Positions 1 through 7,989 of a stretch of 64,000 nt of DNA are shown piece after piece. Positions within the stretch are counted from its first letter, which is position 1, and each line of letters begins with the position of its first letter. Source of the DNA: Lachnospiraceae bacterium (GTDB lineage: Bacteria; Bacillota; Clostridia; Lachnospirales; Lachnospiraceae); assembly GCA_017430085.1 (NCBI GenBank), contig JAFRNR010000014.1, forward strand, positions 1 to 64,000, read 5' to 3'. A program made the position numbers and the translations under genes. The notes beneath the pieces are model-generated. The model did no database searches and had not been told where the DNA came from. It was given only the letters and a program-made list of their open reading frames with translations.

Positions 1-50
1 ACGGTTCTTACTGGCCTTGTTTTTGCAAAAACAGGGCCAGTAAGAACCGT
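1..50. repeat. 50-nt near-perfect palindrome (GGGACGGTTC-family repeat)
   Basis: Bases 1-25 pair with 26-50 with a single mismatch (17/34) and no loop beyond TTTTTGCAAAAA. The outer arm ACGGTTCTTACTGGCC carries the ACGGTTC/GAACCGT core also seen at 9894-9942, 23996-24057 and 53850-53896, and CCCCC follows it as in those copies. It lies just upstream of the promoter at 92-120. It may be a REP-like element; it could also act as a terminator of a gene to the left of the window. Confidence 0.75.
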
Positions 51-91
51 CCCCCAGTGGCCCTGCCCTATCTTCCTCCTCTCTTTTTTTC

Positions 92-120
92 TTTACAAAA
101 AACCGCCCGGACTGTACAAT
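92..120 (+). promoter_or_regulatory. Sigma-A-type promoter for the SpoIIE/STAS module
   Basis: TTTACA (92-97), 17-nt spacer, TACAAT (115-120). The predicted start is near 127, giving a leader of about 30 nt with AAGGAG at 146-151 before the ATG at 158. Confidence 0.6.
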
Positions 121-157
121 AAAAACGGTGCGGACTGTCACCGGGAAGGAGCCTGCC

Positions 158-2314
158 ATGCCGGAAAAAAGCATCCGGGATATGACGAAATGGGAGCGGA
201 TGCGCTGCTCCCTGGCGGCGCGCATCTTCCGCTCCGTGAATCTCGTTTCCTTCCTGTTCGGGCTTTTTTCCCTGATCGTAGGGGTGGCGCTTTACGCCTA
301 CGCCCTGGTCGGCCAGTACGTGGCCGAGGGCTTCAACCTGTGCCGTTCCGCGGCGCGTCTGGCGGAAGTGAATCTGGAGATCGAACCGTACATCAAAGAG
401 GTGCATGAAATCTACTCCTCCCTGACCGAGAGGGAGCGGGAGGAGGTCGGCACTGACGCCTATTATCAGCGCTATAAACCCATCACCGCTGAACGCGGCT
501 ACCGGCGCCTGCTGCAGATGCTGGAGGATTTCCGGACGAGCAGCGAGCAGAACGACGTCTACGTGGGCATCTACGACGCCGGCACCTGCCGCCTGATCTA
601 TGTGGCGGACCCGGACCAGAACGAAAGGACCGCGTGTCCCATCGGTTACTGGGAGGCCGCGGATGAGGGCGAGCCCGAAAAATTCCTGAACTGGGACGGC
701 CAGGGCCGCCTCTTCCACATCTCGAATGACAAGCGGTACGGCTGGATCTGCACCGCCGGCTACCCCGTCCGGGACAGCGCGACCGGCCGCGTGATCGGTT
801 TCTTCCTGGCGGACGTGACGCTGCGCGAAGTGTGGCAGGGCGTAAAAGGATTCCTGTGGACCTACGCGCTGGCCCTGCTGCTGGCGGGCGTGCTGATGGC
901 GGTCCTGTACACGCGCCACATGCAGAAGCGCATCGTAACGCCCATCAACCGCATCGCGGAAGCGGCCGCCTCGTACGTGCATGACAAGCGCGCAGGCGCG
1001 GAGCCCGGCGGGCATTTCGCACAGCTGCAGATCACCACGGGGGACGAGCTGGAGAACCTGGCGCTCACGATGGCGGACATGGAACAGGATCTGGCGGATT
1101 ACGAATCCTACACCACCCGCATCACCGCGGAAAAACAGCGGCTCAGCACGGAGCTGAACCTGGCCGCCCGCATCCAGACCGACATGCTGCCGGGCGTGGA
1201 TCCCGCCTTCCCGGGCCGCACGGACTTCGACATCTACGCCACCATGACCCCCGCCAAGGAAGTGGGCGGCGACTTCTACGACTTCTTCCTGATCGGCCCG
1301 GACCGTCTGGGCCTCGTGATGGCGGACGTCTCCGGCAAGGGCGTCCCGGCCGCGCTCTTCATGATGAGCTGTAAGATCCTCCTGCAGATCGAAGCGCAGG
1401 CGGGCAAAAGCCCCGCAGAACTGCTGGCCTCGGTCAACGAACGCATCTGCGCCTCGCACAGCGAGGAAATGTTCGTCACCGTCTGGTTCGGCATACTGGA
1501 TCTGAAAACCGGCCGGCTGACCGCCGCCAACGCGGGCCACGAATACCCCGTGCTGCAGAAGCCGGGCGGCCCGTTCGAGCTGATCAAAGACAAGCACGGC
1601 TTCGTGGTCGGCGGCCTGCCGGGCATGAAGTACAAAGAATATGAACTACAGCTGGAGCCCGGCAGCAAACTGTTCCTCTACACGGACGGCCTGCCGGAAG
1701 CGACCGACCGGGAGGAGCACCTCTTCGGCACGCAGCAGATGCTGGAAGCGCTGGCCCGGGCGGAAACCGGAACGCCGCGCGAAGTGCTGGAGACGGTCGC
1801 CGACGCCGTGGAGGATTTCGCGGACGGCGCGCCGCAGGCCGACGACCTCACGATGCTCTGCCTGGAGTACCGGGGCCCGGAAGCAGGAAAGGACAAAGGC
1901 GAATCCATGAAAGAGATCACCCTGGATGCCACCATTGAAAACGTCGCCGCCGTCACGGCCTTCGCGGACGCGGAGCTGGAAGCGGCGGGCTGCCCGCTGA
2001 AGACGATGATGCAGGTCGACGTGATCATCGACGAGATCTTCAGCAACATCGCCCTGTACGCGTACGCGCCGGGCAGCGGTCAGGCTACTGTTGGCATTGC
2101 CGTGAATGAGGACGTCAAGACCGTGACCCTGCGCTTTACCGACAGCGGCGCGCCTTTCGACCCGCTGGCGCGCGATGACCCGGACGTCAAGCTGAGTCTG
2201 GAAGAGCGCGAAGCCGGCGGCCTGGGCGTGTTCATGGTGAAAAAGATGACGGACGACATGTCCTACGAATACAAAGACGGTCAGAATGTACTGACCGTAA
2301 AGAAAAAGTTTTGA
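158..2314 (+). CDS. Membrane SpoIIE-family PP2C phosphatase fused to RsbW-like anti-sigma ATPase domain
   Basis: 718 aa. The ATG at 158 has AAGGAG 6 nt upstream and is preferred over a GTG at 128. Order: TM helix about 27-50, extracytoplasmic sensor region to about 225, second TM about 228-250, HAMP-like linker, SpoIIE/PP2C domain about 330-575 (GGDFYDFF and DVSGKGVPAALFM metal-site motifs), then an RsbW/HATPase-like domain about 585-718 (DEIFSN N-box, GGLGVFM). RsbU-type phosphatases dephosphorylate STAS antagonists and RsbW-type ATPases phosphorylate them, so this polypeptide carries both opposing activities. The next gene, 15 nt downstream, encodes a STAS protein, the expected partner. No sigma factor adjoins it, so the final target is unknown. 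Confidence 0.9.
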   Translation: MPEKSIRDMTKWERMRCSLAARIFRSVNLVSFLFGLFSLIVGVALYAYALVGQYVAEGFNLCRSAARLAEVNLEIEPYIKEVHEIYSSLTEREREEVGTDAYYQRYKPITAERGYRRLLQMLEDFRTSSEQNDVYVGIYDAGTCRLIYVADPDQNERTACPIGYWEAADEGEPEKFLNWDGQGRLFHISNDKRYGWICTAGYPVRDSATGRVIGFFLADVTLREVWQGVKGFLWTYALALLLAGVLMAVLYTRHMQKRIVTPINRIAEAAASYVHDKRAGAEPGGHFAQLQITTGDELENLALTMADMEQDLADYESYTTRITAEKQRLSTELNLAARIQTDMLPGVDPAFPGRTDFDIYATMTPAKEVGGDFYDFFLIGPDRLGLVMADVSGKGVPAALFMMSCKILLQIEAQAGKSPAELLASVNERICASHSEEMFVTVWFGILDLKTGRLTAANAGHEYPVLQKPGGPFELIKDKHGFVVGGLPGMKYKEYELQLEPGSKLFLYTDGLPEATDREEHLFGTQQMLEALARAETGTPREVLETVADAVEDFADGAPQADDLTMLCLEYRGPEAGKDKGESMKEITLDATIENVAAVTAFADAELEAAGCPLKTMMQVDVIIDEIFSNIALYAYAPGSGQATVGIAVNEDVKTVTLRFTDSGAPFDPLARDDPDVKLSLEEREAGGLGVFMVKKMTDDMSYEYKDGQNVLTVKKKF

Positions 2315-2329
2315 GCGGCGGAGGGAGCC

Positions 2330-3511
2330 ATGGATAAACTGAAGCATAAACTTGACAACGGTCACCTGACCCTGTACCTGCGCGGCCACATCGATTCCGC
2401 CAACGCCGCCCGGACCGAGGAACTGGCGGACCAGGCCATCCGCGAAAACTCTCCTGCCACGCTGTCCGCGGACTGCAGCGGCCTGGAATACATCTCCAGC
2501 GCGGGCCTGCGGATCCTGCTCCGGCTGCGCAAGCGCTTCCCCGGCCTGCGGCTGGACAACGTCTCCCCGGAGATCTACGAGATCCTGGACATGACCGGCT
2601 TCACGGAGCTGATGGAGGTGCGCAAGGCCTACCGCCAGATCTCCATCGAGGGCTGCGAGATCATCGGCAGCGGGGCCAACGGCAAGGTGTACCGCATCGA
2701 CCCGGATACCATCGTCAAGGTCTACGATGACGCGGACGCCCTGCCCGACATCACGCGCGAGCGCGAGCTGGCCCGGAAGGCCTTCATCGCCGGCATCCCC
2801 ACCGCGATCCCGTACGACGTCGTGCGCGTCGGGGACGGCTATGGCTCCGTCTTCGAGCTGCTGAACGCCCGCTCCTTCGCCTCCCTGCTGGTCGAGGATC
2901 CCTCGCGCCGGCGGGAACTGGTCGGCCTTTCCGTGGAACTGCTGAACAAGATCCACGGCACGCGCCTGGAGCCCCGCGAACTTCCGGAAATGAAGGAAAA
3001 AGTGCTGGGCTGGGCGGAGTTCCTGCAGCCTTACCTGCCGGAATCGGAAGGCGCGCGCCTGAAGGAGCTGGTCGAAAACGTCCCGGAGCACCCCTACATG
3101 CTGCACGGGGACTACCACTTCAAAAACATCATGCTGCAGGACGGCGAGGTCCTGCTCATCGACATGGACACCCTGAGCATGGGCCATCCCGTCTTTGAGC
3201 TCGGCAACCTCTACGCCGCGTACCTGGGTTATTCCGAGCTGGAGCCCGAAAAAACGCAGGTCTTCTATGGCTTCCCGCACAAGACCGCGGAAGACCTGTG
3301 GGCGGACACGCTGGACCTGTACCTGGGGGACGCGTCCCCGGAGCAGAAGCAGAAAGTCGCGGACCAGGCCATGCTGATTTCCTGCATGCGCGTCATGCGC
3401 CGCAGCATCCGCCGGCACGGGCTGAACGACCCGAAGGGGCGGGCGATGGTGTCCGTCTGCAAGCAGCATATCTCGGATCTGCTGGGGCGGCTGGACCGGC
3501 TGGACTTTTAA
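2330..3511 (+). CDS. STAS domain fused to aminoglycoside-phosphotransferase-like kinase domain
   Basis: 393 aa, ATG after GGAGGGAGCC. Residues 1 to about 105 form a STAS (anti-anti-sigma) domain; in ISSAGLRILL, Ser57 aligns with the phosphoserine of SpoIIAA/RsbV. Residues about 115-393 form an APH/choline-kinase-like fold: glycine-rich IIGSGANGKVYRI, ATP-lysine candidate in IVKVYDD, catalytic HGDYHFKN and metal-binding LLIDMDT. The same architecture is known from families annotated as TIGR02172-like phosphotransferases. It follows the SpoIIE-ATPase fusion in the same operon, so the STAS part is probably the substrate of both its domains. Substrate of the APH-like domain is not identifiable. 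Confidence 0.85.
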   Translation: MDKLKHKLDNGHLTLYLRGHIDSANAARTEELADQAIRENSPATLSADCSGLEYISSAGLRILLRLRKRFPGLRLDNVSPEIYEILDMTGFTELMEVRKAYRQISIEGCEIIGSGANGKVYRIDPDTIVKVYDDADALPDITRERELARKAFIAGIPTAIPYDVVRVGDGYGSVFELLNARSFASLLVEDPSRRRELVGLSVELLNKIHGTRLEPRELPEMKEKVLGWAEFLQPYLPESEGARLKELVENVPEHPYMLHGDYHFKNIMLQDGEVLLIDMDTLSMGHPVFELGNLYAAYLGYSELEPEKTQVFYGFPHKTAEDLWADTLDLYLGDASPEQKQKVADQAMLISCMRVMRRSIRRHGLNDPKGRAMVSVCKQHISDLLGRLDRLDF

Positions 3512-3530
3512 AAATGTGAAATCCGAATAC

Positions 3531-3562
3531 AAAACGGGCCGATGAAACATCGGCCCGTTTTT
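3531..3562 (+). terminator. Intrinsic terminator built from a GGGCCGATG hairpin
   Basis: AAAACGGGCCGATG, loop AAA, CATCGGCCCGTTTTT. Complementary A and T runs on both sides make it usable from both strands: it ends the STAS-kinase transcript and can also end the convergent pspA transcript. Confidence 0.8.
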
Positions 3563-3574
3563 CGTTCTTTCGTA

Positions 3575-3598
3575 GGGGCCGATGTTTCATCGGCCCGT
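3575..3598. repeat. GTAGGGGC-type palindromic repeat, inverted copy of 3536-3557
   Basis: GGGGCCGATGTTTCATCGGCCC is the reverse complement of the preceding hairpin, set head-to-head with it and bordered by GTA. Related units occur at 9773, 25095, 39095/39149, 53825 and 56293, each with a different palindrome but the same GTAGGGGC/GCCCG border. Confidence 0.7.
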
Positions 3599-3619
3599 AT
3601 TCTTTCGCAAATTTCCCTC

Positions 3620-4309
3620 TCAGCCGAGGCCCAGTTCCGCCTTCATGGCTTCCAGTTCGGCATCGACCTTGCTGTTGGAGATGGCTTCGTAGTAGCGGGC
3701 TTCGGCCGCCATGGTCTCGTCCACCGGCTCCATCTGCAGTTCGGCCATCGCGTTGGCTTCGTCCAGCATGTGGTCGACCTTCTCCTCGATGCGGGCAAAG
3801 GCGCCCAGGGAGGCTTCGGCCTTGTTGGCCGCGGAATTCTTGGCCGCTTCGTTGACCTTTTCCTGCGCCTTGGCGATCTTGATCTTGGCCTGGATCACGG
3901 CCTTGCGCTGCTGCAATTCCTGCAGATCCTTCACCAGTTTGTCGTGCATCTGGCGCATCTTGGCGGAATTGGAGGCCGCCACGTCGTACATCTGCTGCAG
4001 GGATTCGCCCACTTCTTCCAGGGACTGTTTCTTCTTGATGAAGATCTTGGCGGATTCTTCATCGCCGGCCGCCAGGGCCTTCTTGGCCATCGCGGTGTAC
4101 TTTTCGACTTCTTCCTGGTTGGCGATCAGGTTCCGTTTGGCTTTGGCTTCATCCGCCATGACGGAAGCGGTCTCGCGCTTGACTTCCGCCAGGTCGCCGG
4201 TCAGTTCGCGCAGGTACTGCTCGATCATCTTTTCCGGATCTTCCGCCTTGTCCAGCATCGCGTTGACGTTGGAAGAAATAATGTCTTTGAAACGCTGTAA
4301 AATACCCAT
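3620..4309 (-). CDS. pspA: PspA/IM30 family membrane-stress protein
   Basis: 229 aa, the usual PspA length. It begins MGILQRFKDIISSNVNAMLD and continues as one long charged coiled coil (Glu/Lys/Ala heptads) through about residue 185, with the family's AxxNAMAELQ region near the end. PspA/IM30 proteins are ESCRT-III-like, bind stressed inner membranes and help maintain the proton motive force. It is monocistronic, with its own promoter at 4372-4400. No pspC gene lies nearby. Confidence 0.92.
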   Translation of the reverse strand: MGILQRFKDIISSNVNAMLDKAEDPEKMIEQYLRELTGDLAEVKRETASVMADEAKAKRNLIANQEEVEKYTAMAKKALAAGDEESAKIFIKKKQSLEEVGESLQQMYDVAASNSAKMRQMHDKLVKDLQELQQRKAVIQAKIKIAKAQEKVNEAAKNSAANKAEASLGAFARIEEKVDHMLDEANAMAELQMEPVDETMAAEARYYEAISNSKVDAELEAMKAELGLG

Positions 4310-4371
4310 CTTCTGCTCCTTTTTCTTTTGGTGAATATCAAACAGGGCCGCAGCCCTTCCCGTTCTTATCT

Positions 4372-4400
4372 ATTGTACGGAAAAAGAAGGCGCCGGTCAA
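4372..4400 (-). promoter_or_regulatory. Promoter for pspA
   Basis: On the minus strand: TTGACC (4400-4395), 17-nt spacer, TACAAT (4377-4372). Its -35 box overlaps the stop codon of the upstream TPM-like gene, so pspA can be transcribed independently of the rsfS operon. Confidence 0.65.
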
Positions 4401-5188
4401 GCATTTCCGCTCTTTCCTTTCTCCTCTTTCCGGGTCTCGCGGGCCCAACCCCGCCGGAAATCCCGCACGGCCAGCAGCAGGAGCAGGACCAGCAGGATGA
4501 CCAGGGCGATCACCCAGCCGGAAGTGTTCCGGATGCCCATGATGTTGTCGGCCGTCCGCTGCAGCGCTTCCCCGGCCGCCGCCGCTTTCTGGGGCGACGT
4601 GAGACCTTCTCCCGCCGCGAAGCCGACCCGGAAATAGGCCGCCAGGATATCCAGCGCCTCCCCGTCCATGACCGAAGCGGCGGTCCGGCCCGCGGCGAAA
4701 CCGGTGCGGACGGAGGGTTCGCTATCCGGCTGTTCTTCCAGCAGGATCAGCAGATGGGTCTCGTCGCTGAACAGGCTCGCGTAGAGCGCCTGCGCATAAC
4801 TGTCCATCTCCGTGCGGTCCGCGGCGCCGTCCCCGGCCGCAGTACGCAGATAGAGATACGGCTGCACGCCGGTCTTTTCATAGAAATAGCGCAGTCCTTT
4901 TTCCGCCTGCTTCCAGTTCTCTTCCAGCCAGCCCGCGCGGTCGGTAAAAGCCGTCCCGTCCCGCGGCGCCGTGCCGTTTTCCAGGCGGGTGCGGGTCTCC
5001 GTGGAAAGGGGGACTTCCGATAAGGCGGCCTGCCGTTTTCCGCAGGAAGAGGCCCAGGCCGCGGTCAGCGCGGCCAGTACGAAAAGAAGCACCAGCCACA
5101 GCCAGGCGGGCTGATGCTCTTTATTCCGGCGCACCGGGCGTTTTTTGCGCCGGATCGGTTCCGCGGACGTTTCCGGCCCGCGGCTCAT
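4397..5188 (-). CDS. TPM-like membrane protein
   Basis: 263 aa. A basic N-terminus (IRRKKRPVRRNKE) precedes a TM helix at about 29-47. An extracytoplasmic domain of about 150 residues follows, with a TPM/YgcG-like pattern (FYEKTGVQPYLYL, then THLLILLEE). A second TM helix (VIALVILLVLLLLLAV) at about 227-243 leads to a short basic tail. The start overlaps the rsfS stop by 4 nt (ATGA), so it is translationally coupled to rsfS. The family assignment rests on pattern only. TPM-domain proteins include phosphatases and membrane-protein assembly factors, and no catalytic role is claimed here. Confidence 0.6.
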   Translation of the reverse strand: MSRGPETSAEPIRRKKRPVRRNKEHQPAWLWLVLLFVLAALTAAWASSCGKRQAALSEVPLSTETRTRLENGTAPRDGTAFTDRAGWLEENWKQAEKGLRYFYEKTGVQPYLYLRTAAGDGAADRTEMDSYAQALYASLFSDETHLLILLEEQPDSEPSVRTGFAAGRTAASVMDGEALDILAAYFRVGFAAGEGLTSPQKAAAAGEALQRTADNIMGIRNTSGWVIALVILLVLLLLLAVRDFRRGWARETRKEEKGKSGNA

Positions 5189-5556
5189 TTTTCCTCTTCC
5201 TCAGCGGGCGCTTCCGGATTCACCAGTTTGCCGTCGCGCCAGATGCGTTCCAGGTCGTACCACATCCGGTCTTCCCGGGAAAACACGTTGACCACCACGT
5301 CGCCGTAGTCCAGCAGCACCCAGCGCCCGCCGCGCAGGCCTTCGCGGCTGCGGCAGGGGATGCCCAGTTTGTTCATCGTTTCCTCCGCGGCGTCCACCAG
5401 AGAGTCCACGTGGGGCGTATTGTTGCCGTGGGTGATGATAAAATAATCCGCCAGCGTGCTGATATCGCCGATATCGATCACGGTGATGTCCTGTCCCTGC
5501 TTCTCCGATAAAATACGGTACAGGGCTTCCATTTGCTCTTTCGGGCTGTATTCCAT
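5185..5556 (-). CDS. rsfS: Ribosomal silencing factor RsfS
   Basis: 123 aa, full length for the family. Hallmarks are DITVIDIGDISTLADYFII near the N-terminus, GxxxxHVDSLVDAAEE, and the C-terminal WVLLDYGDVVVNVF. RsfS binds L14 and blocks subunit joining in starvation. ATG preceded by AAAGGAAGACCAT. It lies 19 nt after the NadD-YqeK fusion, the usual neighbourhood of rsfS in Bacillota. Confidence 0.95.
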   Translation of the reverse strand: MEYSPKEQMEALYRILSEKQGQDITVIDIGDISTLADYFIITHGNNTPHVDSLVDAAEETMNKLGIPCRSREGLRGGRWVLLDYGDVVVNVFSREDRMWYDLERIWRDGKLVNPEAPAEEEEK

Positions 5557-5575
5557 ATGGTCTTCCTTTCTGTGC

Positions 5576-6769
5576 TTATCTCTTGAACCGTCCCCGGTAA
5601 TAATTCACCGTCTCCAGCGTGATGGGATCGATATCCTCCCCCCGCGACCGCAGGTACCGGATCGTGCTCTCCCCCATGAACGTCACGGCCTGTTCCAGAT
5701 CCGTGTAAGCGATCCGGCGCGCCTTGTCCAGATCCACCATCGTCGCCCGGAAGGGCTCGATGTAATCCGCGGTGTAGATGATCTTCTCCAGCTCCGTCAT
5801 TCCCGGTCGGCCTGTGGTATGCCAGCGGATGGCGCTTAAGACCGCCTCATCCTTCACGCCGAACAGCCGTCTGGCGATCTGCGCGCCCGCCGGCGCGTGC
5901 CCCAGCGCGTTCAGCGCGTTGTTTTCCGTGCGGCCGCAGTCGTGCAGCAGCCCGGCCAGGCGGGCCTGCTCCACGGACACGTTGCGGTACCCGTCCGCCA
6001 GCAGCATGGCCATGTGCATCACGCCCAGGCTGTGCCGCACGCGGCGGGGCTTCAGCATGCCGGTCAGCCGCTCGTAGTATTCGCGCTCCTGCATCGTAGC
6101 GTCGCAGCGGTCCAGGATCTCCGTATCGCTCAGTTCTTCCAGCGAGCGGTACAGGTGATGCGAGTTCATGTAACTGAAAACGCCGGAGGGCAGATCCTCC
6201 CGCGACAGTTTTCCTTCCCGGAACTTCTGCCGGACCTGCGTGGAGGAAACGGGGATGTCCTCCCACGGGATGAAGCGGATGTCCGCCCCGTATTTTTCCC
6301 GCAGCGTCCGCGCCGTATCCTGCAGCGAGCTGTCCTCCACCTGTTCGCGCCGGCCGGCGACGAGCAGGACTACGGAATTACAAATAAGTTCCGGCTCCTC
6401 CCAGTATTTGAGGGCGAACAGCGTGTCCGCGCCGACCACATAATACCAGGTCACTTCCGGATAGATGGCGTTGAGCTGGGCAAAAGTCTTGGAGGTATAC
6501 GTAGAACCGGGCTGGGCGCATTCCCAGTCCGAAAAGACGAATTTTTCTTCCTGTTCCCCGGCCAGCGCCAGCCGCACCATGGCTTCGCGGTGCCGCTTTT
6601 CGGCCCTCAGACCCAGCACGGACCGGTAATTATTCGAACCGGAAGGCATGAACCAGACCTCATCCAGCGGCAGCGCCGCCAGTGCCGCCCGGCCCAATCG
6701 GATGTGGCCGGCGTGGATGGGGTCGAAAGTGCCTCCCACCACGGCAATGTGCCTGTTTGTTTCCTTCAC
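5576..6769 (-). CDS. nadD: NadD-YqeK fusion: nicotinate-nucleotide adenylyltransferase plus HD-domain Ap4A hydrolase
   Basis: 397 aa. Residues 1 to about 200 are NadD: GGTFDPIHAGHIRLG with the HxGH nucleotidyltransferase motif and the C-terminal VSSTQVR. Residues about 205-397 are a YqeK-type HD domain (RVRHSLGVMHMA, LLHDCGR, RWHT, IIYTADYIEP). NadD makes deamido-NAD from NaMN and ATP; YqeK homologues cleave diadenosine tetraphosphate. In Bacillus subtilis they are separate adjacent genes; here one GTG-started frame encodes both. The start overlaps the yhbY stop by 4 nt. Confidence 0.93.
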   Translation of the reverse strand: MKETNRHIAVVGGTFDPIHAGHIRLGRAALAALPLDEVWFMPSGSNNYRSVLGLRAEKRHREAMVRLALAGEQEEKFVFSDWECAQPGSTYTSKTFAQLNAIYPEVTWYYVVGADTLFALKYWEEPELICNSVVLLVAGRREQVEDSSLQDTARTLREKYGADIRFIPWEDIPVSSTQVRQKFREGKLSREDLPSGVFSYMNSHHLYRSLEELSDTEILDRCDATMQEREYYERLTGMLKPRRVRHSLGVMHMAMLLADGYRNVSVEQARLAGLLHDCGRTENNALNALGHAPAGAQIARRLFGVKDEAVLSAIRWHTTGRPGMTELEKIIYTADYIEPFRATMVDLDKARRIAYTDLEQAVTFMGESTIRYLRSRGEDIDPITLETVNYYRGRFKR

Positions 6770-7062
6770 GGCAGTTCTATCACTTTCTTGGTCTTGGACG
6801 GGCGGTAGAGCACGATCTTCCGCCCGATGACCGTCACCACCTGCGAGCGGGTGCGGCCGGCCAGTGCCTCCGCCAGATTGCGGATATCGTCAAAGCAATT
6901 CTTGAGTAAAGCAATTTTGACCAGTTCCCGGGCCTCCAGCGCTTCGCTGACGGCGGTGCAGACCTCCGGCGTCAGCCCCGCCTTCCCGATCTGGAAAATG
7001 GGATCCTGCGCAGCCGCCAGTTTCATCAGATAGCTGCGCTGCTTGCTGTTTAATTCGACCAT
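6766..7062 (-). CDS. yhbY: YhbY/CRM-domain RNA-binding protein
   Basis: 98 aa from the ATG at 7062 (GGAAGGAAACGT upstream); an in-frame extension to 7152 would run into the promoter and is not used. It starts MVELNSKQRSYLMKLA and has the CRM signature IFQIGKAGLT plus VVTVIGRKIVLYRPS at the end. YhbY-type proteins associate with pre-50S ribosomal particles. First gene of the yhbY - nadD-yqeK - rsfS - TPM-like operon. Confidence 0.92.
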   Translation of the reverse strand: MVELNSKQRSYLMKLAAAQDPIFQIGKAGLTPEVCTAVSEALEARELVKIALLKNCFDDIRNLAEALAGRTRSQVVTVIGRKIVLYRPSKTKKVIELP

Positions 7063-7103
7063 ACGTTTCCTTCCCGGGGATAAATGCCTTTCATCCCTTG
7101 TAC

Positions 7104-7132
7104 AGAATAGCACGGTCCGGAGCAAATTGCAA
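7104..7132 (-). promoter_or_regulatory. Promoter of the yhbY operon
   Basis: Minus strand: TTGCAA (7132-7127), 17-nt spacer, TATTCT (7109-7104). Leader of about 35 nt to the yhbY start. Confidence 0.6.
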
Positions 7133-7167
7133 TGTAATGATATCAGGGTCAAAAAGTATTTTACCGC

Positions 7168-7989
7168 TTATATGTCCCGCCGGATCAGCTTCGTATATTT
7201 CATCATTTCCTCAAAGCTGTCATAGGCCGGAAGATGCATGAATATCAGGCTGCCGTCCTCCATAAAAGCGATCTCATACCCGATCACCCTGCCTGAATCA
7301 GTGCCGCCGGCATGCTCGTCCCATCGGTAATAGGTTTTTCCTTCAAACCGGATCTCCTGATAGCCTTTATCAATGAAATTGGTTTTCAGAGATGCTTCGG
7401 GATCCCCGTATAAAGATTGACGGCAGATCAATGTGGTCAGCCTTTCCGCGTCATAATCGCTTAAATCTTTTGTCAGATCGGAAGGCACAGAGCACTGGTA
7501 CTGTGTCATGATATAGACATCATCCTTTTTGCGCACGTCGATCAGGCTGAACCCAGCGCCTGTCAGGTCCGGAACATAATAGTGATCCGGATCCTTTTCC
7601 GCCCTGTTTTCCTCTTGGAAGCGTTCGAATTCCTCAAAGGATCGGAACACATGAGGACCGGCGTAGGTATTGACCGGCTCGGATGATTCTTTCCCTGACC
7701 AGGGAGATTCTGTATCAAACGCCCGCCAGGTGAACAGCACGATCAGGATCACAGCCGCCGTCACCAGGATCCTGCGGGCCATGCGGCGGTTCTTCATCTT
7801 CCGGGCATTCGTGTCCTGTTCCCTGTTCTCCGGCGCTGCATCTCCCCGCAGCAGGGCTTCCATTTTTGTCCGGAATTCCGGAGAAAACTCATGCAGTTCT
7901 ATATTAGCTTCTTCTTCCGCAACTTTTTTCTGCCACAGCATAGCGGAGGCGTCATAAAGCATCTGGTCTGTGATTTTCTGCTTATTCAT
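7168..7989 (-). CDS. Single-pass membrane protein paired with an ECF sigma factor (anti-sigma-like)
   Basis: 273 aa. Cytoplasmic N-terminal part of about 75 residues (LYDASAMLWQKKVAEEEANI), TM helix at about 76-92 (ILVTAAVILIVLFTW), then an extracytoplasmic domain of about 180 residues. The start overlaps the sigma-factor stop by 4 nt (ATGA). Gene order, topology and coupling fit a membrane anti-sigma factor; the extracytoplasmic part resembles the DUF4367 type seen in such partners. No zinc-binding ZAS motif is visible. Base composition drops sharply here (for example 38% GC across 7321-7380), unlike the flanking genes. Confidence 0.65.
   Translation of the reverse strand: MNKQKITDQMLYDASAMLWQKKVAEEEANIELHEFSPEFRTKMEALLRGDAAPENREQDTNARKMKNRRMARRILVTAAVILIVLFTWRAFDTESPWSGKESSEPVNTYAGPHVFRSFEEFERFQEENRAEKDPDHYYVPDLTGAGFSLIDVRKKDDVYIMTQYQCSVPSDLTKDLSDYDAERLTTLICRQSLYGDPEASLKTNFIDKGYQEIRFEGKTYYRWDEHAGGTDSGRVIGYEIAFMEDGSLIFMHLPAYDSFEEMMKYTKLIRRDI

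Noticed and set aside
68..3550. Long antisense frames of 509 and 634 codons opposite the SpoIIE and STAS genes
   Set aside because: They are His/Arg/Gln/Gly/Val-rich shadows caused by GC-rich third positions, with no ribosome site or recognisable domain, and they oppose well-supported genes.
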